Positions 16,758 through 25,402 of a stretch of DNA of 64,000 bases are shown here, one piece after another; positions within the stretch are counted from its first letter, which is position 1, and each line of letters begins with the position of its first letter. The stretch is from Goekera deserti (GTDB lineage: Bacteria > Actinomycetota > Actinomycetes > Mycobacteriales > Geodermatophilaceae), in the NCBI RefSeq assembly GCF_010685995.1, contig NZ_JAAGWK010000037.1:1-64000 (forward strand), written 5' to 3'. The notes below the pieces were generated by a model that was not told the DNA's origin, searched no databases, and saw only the letters and a list, made by a program, of their open reading frames with translations. A program made the position numbers and the translations under genes.

Positions 16758-19460
16758 TCAGCTGGGCCGGGTGCGGATGACCACGGTGGTGCCCTCGGGG
16801 CTGGGCACCGCGTTGACGTCGGCGAAGGCGCTCATCAGCACCGACCCGCGCCCCCGGTCCATGCTCGGCACCCGCTCCCGCCACCGGCCGTGGTCGCGCA
16901 CGGCCACCTCGACCCGGTCCCCCAGCACCCGCACGGTGACGTCGATCCGCGGCTCGCTCGGGTCCTGCGCGTGCTCCACGGCGTTGGTGGCCGCCTCGCA
17001 GGTGGCCACCAGCAGGTCGTAGGCCTCGTCGTCGTCGAGTTCCAGCCCGGCGAGCAGGGTGCGCAGCCGGCGGCGCAGCGACGGCACCGAGGCCGGCTCG
17101 GCCGGGAACTGCCAGTCGGCGACCACCGCTGCCCCCCGGTCCCCCGACGGGGCCGGCTCCTGCTGCGGCACCACGACGGGCGCGGGCACCGAGACGACCG
17201 GCACCACCGGGGCGGGCGCCGGACGGCTGTCGCCGGGCAGGTCCTCGAAGGGCAGCGGCTCCCCCAGCGGCGTGGGCGGGCCGGCCTCGGGCGAGACACC
17301 GCGGGCCCGGTCCAGGGCGACCCGCATCCGGGCCGTCAGCTCGGCGGCCTGGAACGGCTTGGCCAGGTAGTCGTCGGCGCCTGCCTCCAGCCCCTCGACG
17401 GCGGCCTCCTGACCGGCCCGCGCCGTCAGCATGATCACCGGCACCCCGCGGGTGAGCGGCTCCTCGCGCAGGCAGCGGAGCAGGTCGAAGCCGTCCATGC
17501 CCGGCATCATCACGTCGGTCAGCACCAGGTCCGGCACCTCCCGGCGGGCGGCGGCCAGTGCGGCGTGGCCGTCGGCCGCGGTGCGCACCGACCAGCCGGG
17601 CGACAGCACCCGCGTCAGGTAGGTGCGCATGTCGGCGTTGTCGTCGACGACGAGCACCACCGGCGCTCCGGGCGGGGTGGCCGGCCACTCGGCCGGCGCG
17701 CCCTCCTCCACCCACGGCGCCACCACCCCGCGCGCGCCGGGCGACGGCATGGCCACCACCGGCCCGCCCGGGGCGTCCGGGGCGCCGAACGGCAGCCGCA
17801 CGGTGAACGAGCTGCCCGCCCCGGCCCGGCTGCGGGCGGTGACGGTGCCGCCGTGCAGCTCGGCGAGCTCCCGCACCAGCGCCAGCCCGATGCCGGTGCC
17901 CTCCCGGCTGCGCGCGGAGTTCTGCGCGCCGCGGTAGAAGCGCTCGAACAGGTGCGGCAGGTCCTGCTCGGCGATGCCGATGCCGGTGTCGTCCACGGTG
18001 AGCACGAACTGGTCGCCGTCGGCCCGCAGCACGACGTCGATGCCGCCGACGAAGGTGTACTTGACCGCGTTGGAGACCAGGTTGAGCACGATCTTCTCCC
18101 ACATCCGCGGGTCGACGTGGGCCGGCCGCGGCAGCGGCGGGCAGTCCACGGTCAACCGCAGCCCGGCCCGCTCGGCCGCGGCACGCAGCACACCGACCAG
18201 CTCGGTGGTGAACCCCGGGACGTCGGTCTGCACGCGCACGGCGCCGGCCCGGCCGGCCTCGATGCTGACGAAGTCGAGCAGGTCGTTGACCAGCCGCTGC
18301 AGCCGCCGGCCGTTGCGCAGCGCCATGTCCAGTTGCTGCCGGCTGCCCTCGGACAGCGCCGCCCCGTCGTCCAGCACGTCGGCCAGCGGCCCCAGCAGCA
18401 GGGTCAGCGGGGTGCGCAGCTCGTGGCTCACGTCGGCGAAGAACGCCGTCTTGGCCCGGTCCAGCTCGGCCAGCGCCTCGGAGCGGCGCCGCTCCGCGTC
18501 GAAGGCGCGCGCGTCGACCAGGGCGCTGGAGAACTGGCCGGCCAGCAGCGCGTGGAAGGCGCGGTACTCCCCGTCCAGGGCACGGTTGGGGTTCACCCCG
18601 GCCACCAGCACGCCCATCGGCAGGCCGTCGGGTCCGGCGGCCAGCGGCAGCGCGACCGCCTCGGTCACCGGGTCCCCCCACGGCCCCCCGGTCACGCCGT
18701 GCTCGGCCAGCCCCCGGGGCAGGGCGTCGTCGCCGGTGCCGGCGTGGGCCGGGAACGCGTCGTCGGCGCAGCCCACGACGGCGATCCGCTCCAGCCCGGC
18801 GCCGGCCCGGAGGTACACCGCGGCGCAGGGCACGTCCATCGGGGCGGCGGCCAGCGCCGCGCACAGCTGGGCCGCGGTCTCCCGCTCGTCGCCCAGCTGC
18901 CGCACCGCCGTCGACAGCTCGTGCAGCAGGTGCTGGCGGCGCTCGCCCAGCACCTCGCCGGTCACCTCGGTGAGCACCGCGTGCATCCCGGCCACCGCGC
19001 CGTCGTCGCCGAAGGCCGGCGCGTGGGAGACGGTGAAGTACGTCTCCTCCCGGTAGCCGGCCCGCTCCAGGGGCAGCGGCAACCGGGGCAGCCAGGACGC
19101 CTCGTGGGTGGTCATCGCGTGCTCGATCGGCGGCCCGAGCGCGTCCCAGCCCTCGGCCAGGGTGACCCGGATGTCCTCCCCGATCGCCGGGTGCTTCGCG
19201 CCGATGCAGGGTGCGTACCCGTCGTTGTAGAACTGGGTGAAGTGCGACCCCCAGGTGAGCACCATGGGGAAGCGCGAGGCCAGCACCGTGCGCACCGCGA
19301 ACCGCAGGCTGGCGGGCCAGCCACTGACCGGCCCGACGGGGCTGGAGTCCCAGTCGTGCCCGGCCATGATCAGCCCGCACTCGCCGCCGCCGGCGAAGAC
19401 CCCGGCGTCGGCGGGCGGGCCACCGGGCGTGCCGCGGCCGGCTGGACGTCCAGCTCCCAC
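16758..19460 (-). CDS. Hybrid sensor kinase with C-terminal RsbW-like ATPase domain
   Basis: About 900 aa, apparently soluble. Domain order: PAS (20-150; HDWDSSPVGPVSGWPASLR), GAF (about 180-320), HisKA with phospho-acceptor His346 (VSHELRTPLT), HATPase (445-560; NLVSNAVKYT, DDTGIGI, GTGIGLALV), receiver (600-715; Asp649 in LTDVMMPGMDG), and a Pro/Val-rich linker. The end (about 795-900) resembles RsbW/SpoIIAB-type anti-sigma kinases (ATCEAATNAVEHAQ, VRDHGRW). Fusing a phosphorelay to an RsbW-type domain hints at control of a sigma factor by partner switching. GTG at 19460 is chosen for its GGGAGG at 5-nt spacing. It is divergent from recQ. Confidence 0.85.
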   Translation of the reverse strand: MGAGRPAGRGTPGGPPADAGVFAGGGECGLIMAGHDWDSSPVGPVSGWPASLRFAVRTVLASRFPMVLTWGSHFTQFYNDGYAPCIGAKHPAIGEDIRVTLAEGWDALGPPIEHAMTTHEASWLPRLPLPLERAGYREETYFTVSHAPAFGDDGAVAGMHAVLTEVTGEVLGERRQHLLHELSTAVRQLGDERETAAQLCAALAAAPMDVPCAAVYLRAGAGLERIAVVGCADDAFPAHAGTGDDALPRGLAEHGVTGGPWGDPVTEAVALPLAAGPDGLPMGVLVAGVNPNRALDGEYRAFHALLAGQFSSALVDARAFDAERRRSEALAELDRAKTAFFADVSHELRTPLTLLLGPLADVLDDGAALSEGSRQQLDMALRNGRRLQRLVNDLLDFVSIEAGRAGAVRVQTDVPGFTTELVGVLRAAAERAGLRLTVDCPPLPRPAHVDPRMWEKIVLNLVSNAVKYTFVGGIDVVLRADGDQFVLTVDDTGIGIAEQDLPHLFERFYRGAQNSARSREGTGIGLALVRELAELHGGTVTARSRAGAGSSFTVRLPFGAPDAPGGPVVAMPSPGARGVVAPWVEEGAPAEWPATPPGAPVVLVVDDNADMRTYLTRVLSPGWSVRTAADGHAALAAARREVPDLVLTDVMMPGMDGFDLLRCLREEPLTRGVPVIMLTARAGQEAAVEGLEAGADDYLAKPFQAAELTARMRVALDRARGVSPEAGPPTPLGEPLPFEDLPGDSRPAPAPVVPVVSVPAPVVVPQQEPAPSGDRGAAVVADWQFPAEPASVPSLRRRLRTLLAGLELDDDEAYDLLVATCEAATNAVEHAQDPSEPRIDVTVRVLGDRVEVAVRDHGRWRERVPSMDRGRGSVLMSAFADVNAVPSPEGTTVVIRTRPS

Positions 19461-19758
19461 GTGCACCTCCCGGACTGGTCGAGGACGGCGATCGCGCCGC
19501 CAGGGACGACACCGGCCCCTGCTCCGGAACCGGGATGCCCGTGCAAGGTACATCGGCAGCCGCCCCTCCCCGCCGTCCCGCCGCCCCTGCCCCCACCACC
19601 TGGGGACGGTTTGCCGATCACCGGGCGCGGGGAAGTCGGGCCCCGTGCCGCCACGTCGACGCAGGTTCCCCGCCCCGCACGCCCGGTCCCGCACCGGGGA
19701 CCGGTCACCGCGCCGGCGCCGCACCGGTGAGGGCTCCCCGGCCGGCGGTTCGGCGTCG
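19461..19758. other. Divergent intergenic region, hybrid kinase / recQ
   Basis: Nearly 300 bp between two outward-facing genes. Both flanking reading frames remain open across it, but the translated composition is Arg/Pro-rich and unlike either protein, so I read it as non-coding. A GTG at 19645 is an alternative recQ start. I see no strong hairpin or recognised operator. Confidence 0.5.
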
Positions 19759-21447
19759 GTGCGCACCCGGCGCATCCGGCGGACGGCGCTGGAGGTGCTC
19801 GGCTTCCCGGGGTTCCGGCCGGGCCAGGAGGCCGCGATGCAGGCCGTCTGCGGCGGCCGCGACACCCTGGCCGTGCTCCCGTCGGGCGCCGGCAAGTCCG
19901 CGGTCTACCAGGTCGCCGCCGTGCTGCTGGACGGGCCGGTCGTCGTCGTGTCCCCGTTGATCGCCCTGCAGCGCGACCAGCTGGACCGGCTGCGGGAGCT
20001 GGGCGGGCAGCCCGGCGCCGAGGCGCTGGGGCGCTCGGAGCTGCTCAACTCCAGCCGGTCGGCCGCCGACCAGCGTGCGGTGCTGGACGGGCTGCGGGAC
20101 GGGTCGGTGCGCGTGGTGCTGCTCGCCCCGGAGCAGCTGGCCAAGCCGGAGGTGACCGAGGCGGTCGCCGCGGCCCGCCCGGCGCTGTTCGTGGTGGACG
20201 AGGCGCACTGCGTGTCCGCCTGGGGCCACGACTTCCGCCCGGACTACCTGCGGCTGGGCACCGTCGTCGAGCAGCTCGGCTCGCCCCCGGTCCTCGCGCT
20301 GACCGCGACCGCCGCGCCACCGGTGCGGGCCGAGATCGTGCAGCGCCTCGGCATGCGCGATCCCGCGGTCGTCGTCGCCGGGTTCGACCGGCCGGAGATC
20401 CGGCTGGAGGTCGAGCAGCACGCCGACCCCGCCGCCAAGCGGACCGCGGTGCTGGACCGGGTGTGCGCCGAGGTCGGCCGGCGGGGCGACGAGCGGCCGG
20501 CGCGCGGCACCGGCATCGTGTACAGCGCCACCCGCAAGGGCACCCTCGACCTCGCCGGGGCCCTCACCGAGCGCGGGCTGCGGGCCCGGGCGTACCACGC
20601 CGGCCTGCGGAAGGCCGAGCGTGAGGAGGTGCAGCACGCCTTCATGCAGGGCGAGCTGGACGTCGTCGTCGCGACCACCGCGTTCGGCATGGGCATCGAC
20701 AAGCCGAACGTGCGCTTCGTGGTGCACGCCGAGCCCGCGGACTCGGTGGACAGCTACTACCAGGAGATCGGCCGGGCCGGCCGGGACGGCGAGCCCGCCG
20801 TCGCGGTGCTGGTGTACCGGGCCGAGGACCTCGGCCTGCGCCGGTTCTTCGCCGCCGGGGCACCGTCGGAGCACGAGCTGCAGCAGGTCGGCGGGCTCGT
20901 CGCCGCCGGGGACGCCGCCGGGATGGACGGCGTGGCGGTCGCCGACCTGCGGGAGGAGACCGGCCGGGCGGCGTCACCGCTGGTCCGCGACCTCAACCTG
21001 CTGGAGCAGGTGGGCGCGGTCGAGCTGGCCGACGACGGCACCGCATCGGTCGCCCCAGGCGCACCCGCCCCCGGCCAGGCCGCCGCGGCCGCCCGGCAGC
21101 TGGCCGAGCAGCACCAGCAGGTCGACGAGAGCCGGGTGGAGATGATGCGCGGCTATGCCGACACCACCGGCTGCCGGCGCCAGTTCCTGCTGACCTACTT
21201 CGGCGAGCAGCTCGATGGTCCCTGCGGCAACTGCGACACCTGCAGCGCCGGCACCGCGTGCGCCGCCCCCGCGCCGGACGAGGCCACCGAGTTCCCGGTC
21301 GACGCCACGGTCACGCACGCCGAGTGGGGCACCGGCGTGGTGATGCGCGACGAGGGCGACCGGCTGGTGGTGCTGTTCGACACCGTGGGCTACCGCACGC
21401 TCTCGGTGGCCGCGGTCACCGAGAGGGGCCTGCTCACCCGCGTGTGA
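19759..21447 (+). CDS. recQ: RecQ-family ATP-dependent DNA helicase
   Basis: 562 aa from the GTG at 19759. A 3'-5' DNA helicase of recombination and repair. Helicase motifs: LGFPGFRPGQEAA (motif 0), PSGAGKS (Walker A), VVDEAHCVSAWGHDFRPDY (motif II and aromatic-rich loop), ALTATAAPPV (III), TTAFGMGIDKPNVRFVVH (V) and QEIGRAGRDG (VI). The RecQ C-terminal zinc site is present (CRRQFLLTYFGE, CGNCDTC). In place of an HRDC domain there is a short C-terminal module (VTHAEWGTGVVMRDEGDRLVVLFDTVGYRTL), which I believe is common in actinobacterial RecQ. A GTG at 19645 would add 38 residues. Confidence 0.93.
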   Translation: MRTRRIRRTALEVLGFPGFRPGQEAAMQAVCGGRDTLAVLPSGAGKSAVYQVAAVLLDGPVVVVSPLIALQRDQLDRLRELGGQPGAEALGRSELLNSSRSAADQRAVLDGLRDGSVRVVLLAPEQLAKPEVTEAVAAARPALFVVDEAHCVSAWGHDFRPDYLRLGTVVEQLGSPPVLALTATAAPPVRAEIVQRLGMRDPAVVVAGFDRPEIRLEVEQHADPAAKRTAVLDRVCAEVGRRGDERPARGTGIVYSATRKGTLDLAGALTERGLRARAYHAGLRKAEREEVQHAFMQGELDVVVATTAFGMGIDKPNVRFVVHAEPADSVDSYYQEIGRAGRDGEPAVAVLVYRAEDLGLRRFFAAGAPSEHELQQVGGLVAAGDAAGMDGVAVADLREETGRAASPLVRDLNLLEQVGAVELADDGTASVAPGAPAPGQAAAAARQLAEQHQQVDESRVEMMRGYADTTGCRRQFLLTYFGEQLDGPCGNCDTCSAGTACAAPAPDEATEFPVDATVTHAEWGTGVVMRDEGDRLVVLFDTVGYRTLSVAAVTERGLLTRV

Positions 21448-21492
21448 GCCGGTGATCATGGGGTAGGTCGCCGTCATGCGAGAGGTGCAGCG

Positions 21493-23136
21493 GTGAAGAT
21501 CCTGGGCGTCAACGCCCTCTACCACGACCCGGCGGCGGCCCTGGTGGTCGACGGCGAGGTCGTCGCGGCGGCGGAGGAGGAGCGCTTCAGCCGGCGCAAG
21601 CACGGCAAGCGGCCCCTGCCGTGGAGCGCGTGGGAGCTGCCCGAGCTGGCGGCGGCCTGGTGCCTGGCCGAGGCCGGGCTGCGCCCGGAGGACGTCGACG
21701 CGGTCTCCTACTCCTTCGACCCGGCCCTGATGGGCACGCCCGAGGAGTCCGGCCTCTTCGACGACGGCGACGTCATGCGCAAGATGTACGCCGAGAAGGC
21801 GCCCTCCTTCCTGGCGCACTCGCTGCCCGGGCTGGCGCAGGACCGGGTGCACTTCGTCCAGCACCACGTGGCGCACGCCGCCTCGGCCGGTCTGGCATCG
21901 CCGTACCGCACCAACTCGGTGCTGGTGGCCGACGGCCGCGGGGAGGCGATCAGCCACCTGGCCGGGCGCTACACCGACGGCCGGCTCGAGGTGCTGGCCA
22001 CCCAGTCGCTGCCGCACTCCCTCGGCCTGTTCTACGAGGACCTGACCGAGCACCTGGGCTTCCTGCGCAGCTCCGACGAGTTCAAGGTCATGGCGATGGC
22101 CTCCTACGGCAAGCCGCGGTTCGCCGCCGAGCTGGAGCAGGCGGTCCGCTCGACCGGCGACGGCGGGTTCCGCACCGAGAAGGTCGACTTCGGCGAGTTC
22201 GCGCCGCGGCTGGGCAAGAACGAGCCCTGGACGCAGGACCACGCCGACCTCGCCGCCAGCGTGCAGCTGCGGGTGGAGGAGGTGCTGATCGAGCTGGCGC
22301 GCTGGCTGCACGAGCGCACCGGGGACAGCGCGCTCACCCTCGCCGGCGGCGTGGCGCTCAACTGCGTGGCCAACACCCGGATCGCCGCGGAGACGCCGTT
22401 CGAGCACGTGTGGGTGCAGCCCGCCGCCGGTGACTCCGGCACCGCGCTGGGCGGCGCGCTGCACCTGGCCGAGCAGCTGGGCGACACCACCACCGCGATG
22501 CCCGGCGCCGACCTCGGCCGCGGCTGGACCGACGAGGAGATCGAGGCGTTCCTGATCACCGCGGCGATCGACTACGAGCGCCCGCGGGACGTCGCCGATG
22601 CGGTCGCTGCCGTGCTGGCCGACAACGGGATCGTCGCCTGGTTCCAGGGCCGCAGCGAGTACGGCCCCCGCGCGCTGGGCCACCGCTCGCTGCTCGCCCA
22701 CCCCGGCTACGAGGCCAACCTCGAGCGGATGAACGACGTCAAGGGCCGCGAGCAGTTCCGCCCGGTCGCGCCGATGGTGCTGGCCGAGCGCGCCGCGGAC
22801 GTCTTCAGCCGGGGGCCGATCCCGTCGCCGTACATGCTCTTCGTGCACGACGTGGCGCCGCAGTGGCGCGACCGCATCCCCACGGTCACGCACGTCGACG
22901 GCACCGCGCGGATCCAGACCGTGGACCGGGCCGACGAGCCGCTGGTCGCCCGGATGCTGGAGTGCTTCGAGCGCCGCACCGGCCTGCCGATCGTGGTCAA
23001 CACCAGCCTGAACACCGCCGGCCGGCCGATGGTCGACGACCCCCGCGACGCCCTGGAGTGCTTCGGGTCCGCGCCGGTGGACCTGCTGGCGATCGGCCCG
23101 TTCGTCGTCCGCCGACCGAAGGCCACCACCCGCTGA
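21493..23136 (+). CDS. NodU/CmcH-family O-carbamoyltransferase
   Basis: 547 aa. The family transfers a carbamoyl group from carbamoyl phosphate to hydroxyls of antibiotics, Nod factors or sugars. N-terminal Kae1-like fold: MKILGVNALYHDPAAALVVDG, EEERFSRRKHGKRPLP, and the metal-binding QHHVAHAASAG. Then GGVALNCVANTRI and an ATP-type GRSEYGPRALGHRSLLA. The C-terminal YrdC-like domain includes VNTSLNTAGRPMVDDP. An RBS-like AGAGGTG precedes the ATG. No biosynthetic cluster surrounds it, so the acceptor is unknown; a stand-alone cell-surface or metabolite modification is possible. Confidence 0.92.
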   Translation: MKILGVNALYHDPAAALVVDGEVVAAAEEERFSRRKHGKRPLPWSAWELPELAAAWCLAEAGLRPEDVDAVSYSFDPALMGTPEESGLFDDGDVMRKMYAEKAPSFLAHSLPGLAQDRVHFVQHHVAHAASAGLASPYRTNSVLVADGRGEAISHLAGRYTDGRLEVLATQSLPHSLGLFYEDLTEHLGFLRSSDEFKVMAMASYGKPRFAAELEQAVRSTGDGGFRTEKVDFGEFAPRLGKNEPWTQDHADLAASVQLRVEEVLIELARWLHERTGDSALTLAGGVALNCVANTRIAAETPFEHVWVQPAAGDSGTALGGALHLAEQLGDTTTAMPGADLGRGWTDEEIEAFLITAAIDYERPRDVADAVAAVLADNGIVAWFQGRSEYGPRALGHRSLLAHPGYEANLERMNDVKGREQFRPVAPMVLAERAADVFSRGPIPSPYMLFVHDVAPQWRDRIPTVTHVDGTARIQTVDRADEPLVARMLECFERRTGLPIVVNTSLNTAGRPMVDDPRDALECFGSAPVDLLAIGPFVVRRPKATTR

Positions 23137-23148
23137 CCCCCTGTACAG

Positions 23149-23192
23149 CACGAACAGCCCGCCACGATGGCCATCTTGGCGGGCTGTTCGTG
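23149..23192. terminator. 16-bp perfect stem hairpin with palindromic loop
   Basis: Arms 23149-23164 (CACGAACAGCCCGCCA) and 23177-23192 are perfectly complementary. The 12-nt loop itself contains the palindrome GATGGCCATC. The hairpin follows the carbamoyltransferase stop by 12 nt and is preceded by CTGTACAG (23141-23148), itself a palindrome. It probably works as a transcription terminator, although there is no U-tract. Confidence 0.75.
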
Positions 23193-23237
23193 TCGATCCT
23201 GGTGGGCTGGTGGTGGTCCCCTGCGACGCCCGGCGGC

Positions 23238-23263
23238 GTTTTCCCTGCTGAACCCGTGGGTAC
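23238..23263 (+). promoter_or_regulatory. SigB/SigF-type promoter candidate of the DUF4383 gene
   Basis: GTTT (23238-23241), a 16-nt spacer, then GGGTAC (23258-23263). This fits the actinobacterial SigF/SigB consensus GTTT-N15-17-GGGTAT at nine of ten positions. It would start transcription about 45 nt before the ATG at 23315. Seen in sequence; the sigma assignment is inference. Confidence 0.55.
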
Positions 23264-23314
23264 CGGCGGTTCGGCGCTCAGCTTCGGCGCCGCAGCACCA
23301 GTACAGGAGACCCC

Positions 23315-23800
23315 ATGGCGAACGCAGCAGGCCCCGGGACCGGACAGCGCGCGATGCCCTGGCCGCAGATCCTGGCCCTCGTCTTCGGCGTGGTCTACAC
23401 GCTGATCGGCATCATCGGCTTCTTCATCACCGGCTTCGGCGACTTCTTCGGCAACCACAACGGCGCGTCCGCCACGCACATGGACACGCTGCTGGGCTTC
23501 ATGATCAACCCGATGCACAACGTGGTGCACATCCTCATCGGTCTGGTGGGTATCGCGCTGTCCCGCAGCCTGGCCGGTGCCCGCACCTACGGCTGGCTGC
23601 TCGCGGTGGGCTACGGCGCGGCGTTCGTCTACGGCCTGATCGCGATCGGTGAGGACTGGGACTTCCTGAACCTCAACACCGCCGACAACGTGCTGCACAT
23701 CGCCACCGCGCTGGTCGGCCTGGCCATGGCCCTCGGCCCGGTGAAGACCGTGAGCACCGCCCGCGGCCCGGACGTCAGCTTCAGCGACAAGGAGCGCTGA
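23315..23800 (+). CDS. DUF4383 four-helix membrane protein
   Basis: 161 aa with four predicted membrane helices (about 20-42, 62-84, 90-112, 122-140). Motifs match the DUF4383 family: LVFGVVYTLIGIIGFFITGF, NPMHNVVHILIGLVGIALSR, NTADNVLHIATALVGLAMAL; the repeated His in membrane context (HNVVH, NVLH) is characteristic. Function unknown; the family is widespread in actinobacteria. CAGGAG lies 7 nt before the ATG. A SigB/SigF-like promoter is at 23238-23263, suggesting stress-induced expression. A strong terminator follows. Confidence 0.88.
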   Translation: MANAAGPGTGQRAMPWPQILALVFGVVYTLIGIIGFFITGFGDFFGNHNGASATHMDTLLGFMINPMHNVVHILIGLVGIALSRSLAGARTYGWLLAVGYGAAFVYGLIAIGEDWDFLNLNTADNVLHIATALVGLAMALGPVKTVSTARGPDVSFSDKER

Positions 23801-23825
23801 CCGCCCGGTCGGCGAGCACGCCGCT

Positions 23826-23862
23826 GCCCCGCGCGTCCGGTCCCCGCACCGGACGGCGGGGC
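23826..23862 (+). terminator. Hairpin terminator after the DUF4383 gene
   Basis: GCCCCGC pairs with GCGGGGC, and inside it CGTCCGGT pairs with ACCGGACG around the loop CCCCGC, with one bulged G. The 15-bp GC stem lies 26 nt after the stop at 23800. Confidence 0.75.
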
Positions 23863-23906
23863 GGCGTCGTCTCCGGGGTCGTGTGACGCGCGTCCCCTCA
23901 CGGGGG

Positions 23907-23912
23907 TTACGT
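23907..23912 (+). promoter_or_regulatory. -10-like hexamer of the acyl-CoA dehydrogenase gene
   Basis: TTACGT ends 7 nt before the ATG at 23920, with no Shine-Dalgarno sequence between them. This is consistent with a leaderless transcript. Confidence 0.4.
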
Positions 23913-23919
23913 TGCGCAC

Positions 23920-25131
23920 ATGGACTTCGCACCCTCCGCCCGGGCCGAGGACGTCTGCGGGCGCATGTGGGACTTCATGCGCGAGCACGTCTTCCCCGCC
24001 GAGCCCGTCTACGACGCGTGGCGCGCCGACCGGGGTCACGACGACCACGGCCTGCCGCCGATCATGGAGCAGCTGAAGAAGGAGGCCCGCAGCCGGGGCC
24101 TGTGGAACCTGTTCCACCACGAGCTCGGGGGCCTCTCGAACCTGGAGTACGCCTCGGTCGCCGAGATCACCGGCTGGTCGCCGGTCATCGCGCCGGAGGC
24201 GATCAACTGCGGGGCACCGGACACGGGCAACATGGAGACGCTGATGCTCTTCGGCACCGACGACCAGAAGTCGCGGTGGCTGGAGCCCCTGCTGGCCGGG
24301 GAGATCCGCTCCGGCTTCGGCATGACCGAGCCGGACGTCGCTTCCTCCGACGCCCGCAACATCCAGACCTCGATCGTCCGCGACGGCGACGACTACGTGA
24401 TCAACGGCCGCAAGTGGTGGACCTCCGGCGCCGCCGACGAGCGCTGCGCGATCTTCATCGTGATGGGCAAGACCGACCCGGACGGGCCGCCGCACCGCCA
24501 GCAGTCCATGATCCTGGTGCCGCGGGACACCCCGGGTCTGGAGATCGTGCGGCACCTGCCGGTGTTCGGCTACCAGGACCAGCACGGGCACTCGGAGATG
24601 CGCTTCACCGACGTGCGGGTGCCGGCGACCAACATGCTCGCCGGCGAGGGCGACGGGTTCATGATCGCCCAGGCGCGGTTGGGTCCGGGGCGGATCCACC
24701 ACTGCATGCGGGCCATCGGCATGGCCGAGCGCGCCCTGGCCCTCATGGTCGAGCGGGCCAAGGCCCGGATCGCCTTCGGCCGGCCGCTGGCCGAGCAGGG
24801 CACCGTGCGGGAGGCCATCGCGCTGTCCCGCATCGAGATCGACCAGGCCCGGCTGCTGGTGCTCAAGACCGCCGACCTGATCGACAAGTACGGCGCGAAG
24901 GGCGCGCGCACCGAGATCTCGGCGATCAAGGTGGCCGCGCCCAAGGTCGCCCTGGACGTCATCGACCGGGCCATCCAGGTGCACGGCGGCGCCGGCGTCA
25001 GCGACGACACCCCGCTGGCCAGCTTCTACGCCCACGCCCGCACGCTGCGCATCGTCGACGGCCCCGACGCGGTGCACGTCCGCGGTGTGGCCAAGGAGGA
25101 GCTCGCCCGCGAGCGCCCCTACGCCGGCTGA
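23920..25131 (+). CDS. Acyl-CoA dehydrogenase family protein
   Basis: 403 aa, standard length. FAD enzyme that introduces a 2,3-double bond into acyl-CoA. N-terminal helical domain (1-130), middle beta domain with the FAD/substrate motif [17 protein letters not shown] and [11 protein letters not shown], and C-terminal domain (250-400) with [23 protein letters not shown] and [16 protein letters not shown]. The N-terminal [25 protein letters not shown] resembles the ACAD10/11-like and long-chain branches, but the substrate cannot be fixed. It is a monocistronic-looking gene, bracketed by terminators at 23826 and 25148. Confidence 0.93.
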   Translation: MDFAPSARAEDVCGRMWDFMREHVFPAEPVYDAWRADRGHDDHGLPPIMEQLKKEARSRGLWNLFHHELGGLSNLEYASVAEITGWSPVIAPEAINCGAPDTGNMETLMLFGTDDQKSRWLEPLLAGEIRSGFGMTEPDVASSDARNIQTSIVRDGDDYVINGRKWWTSGAADERCAIFIVMGKTDPDGPPHRQQSMILVPRDTPGLEIVRHLPVFGYQDQHGHSEMRFTDVRVPATNMLAGEGDGFMIAQARLGPGRIHHCMRAIGMAERALALMVERAKARIAFGRPLAEQGTVREAIALSRIEIDQARLLVLKTADLIDKYGAKGARTEISAIKVAAPKVALDVIDRAIQVHGGAGVSDDTPLASFYAHARTLRIVDGPDAVHVRGVAKEELARERPYAG

Positions 25132-25147
25132 CCCTGCACACCGTCAC

Positions 25148-25181
25148 CCCGGGGGCAGGAGGCCGGCCTCCTGCCCCCGGG
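25148..25181. terminator. 34-bp perfect palindrome, bidirectional terminator
   Basis: Two 17-bp arms (CCCGGGGGCAGGAGGCC and its complement) meet without a loop. The palindrome lies between the convergent stops of the acyl-CoA dehydrogenase (25131) and the small membrane protein (25196), where it can end both transcripts. Confidence 0.85.
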
Positions 25182-25195
25182 TCGGCACCGGGCCG

Positions 25196-25402
25196 TCAGG
25201 TGGTGCGGGAGCGGCGCAGCGCAGCCCCGCCGGCCGCGGCCACGACCAGCGCCACCACCACCTGGACGACGCCCACCACCGGCTGGCCGCTGCCGAACCA
25301 GGTGGCGCTGGAGAACAGCAGCACCGCCCCCACGGCCAGCAGGGCCAGGCCCACCTGCCGCCTGCGGGCGGCGTCCTTCGACGGCGACGGCGCGCCGGTC
25401 AC
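25196..25402 (-). CDS. Small two-helix membrane protein
   Basis: 68 aa: a short charged N-terminus (SPSKDAARRRQ), two hydrophobic segments (about 17-34 and 41-60), and a basic tail RRSRTT. No recognised family. The GTG at 25402 overlaps the stop of the aldehyde dehydrogenase gene by 4 nt (GTGA), so it is translationally coupled to it and probably real despite its size. Function unknown. Confidence 0.65.
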   Translation of the reverse strand: MTGAPSPSKDAARRRQVGLALLAVGAVLLFSSATWFGSGQPVVGVVQVVVALVVAAAGGAALRRSRTT

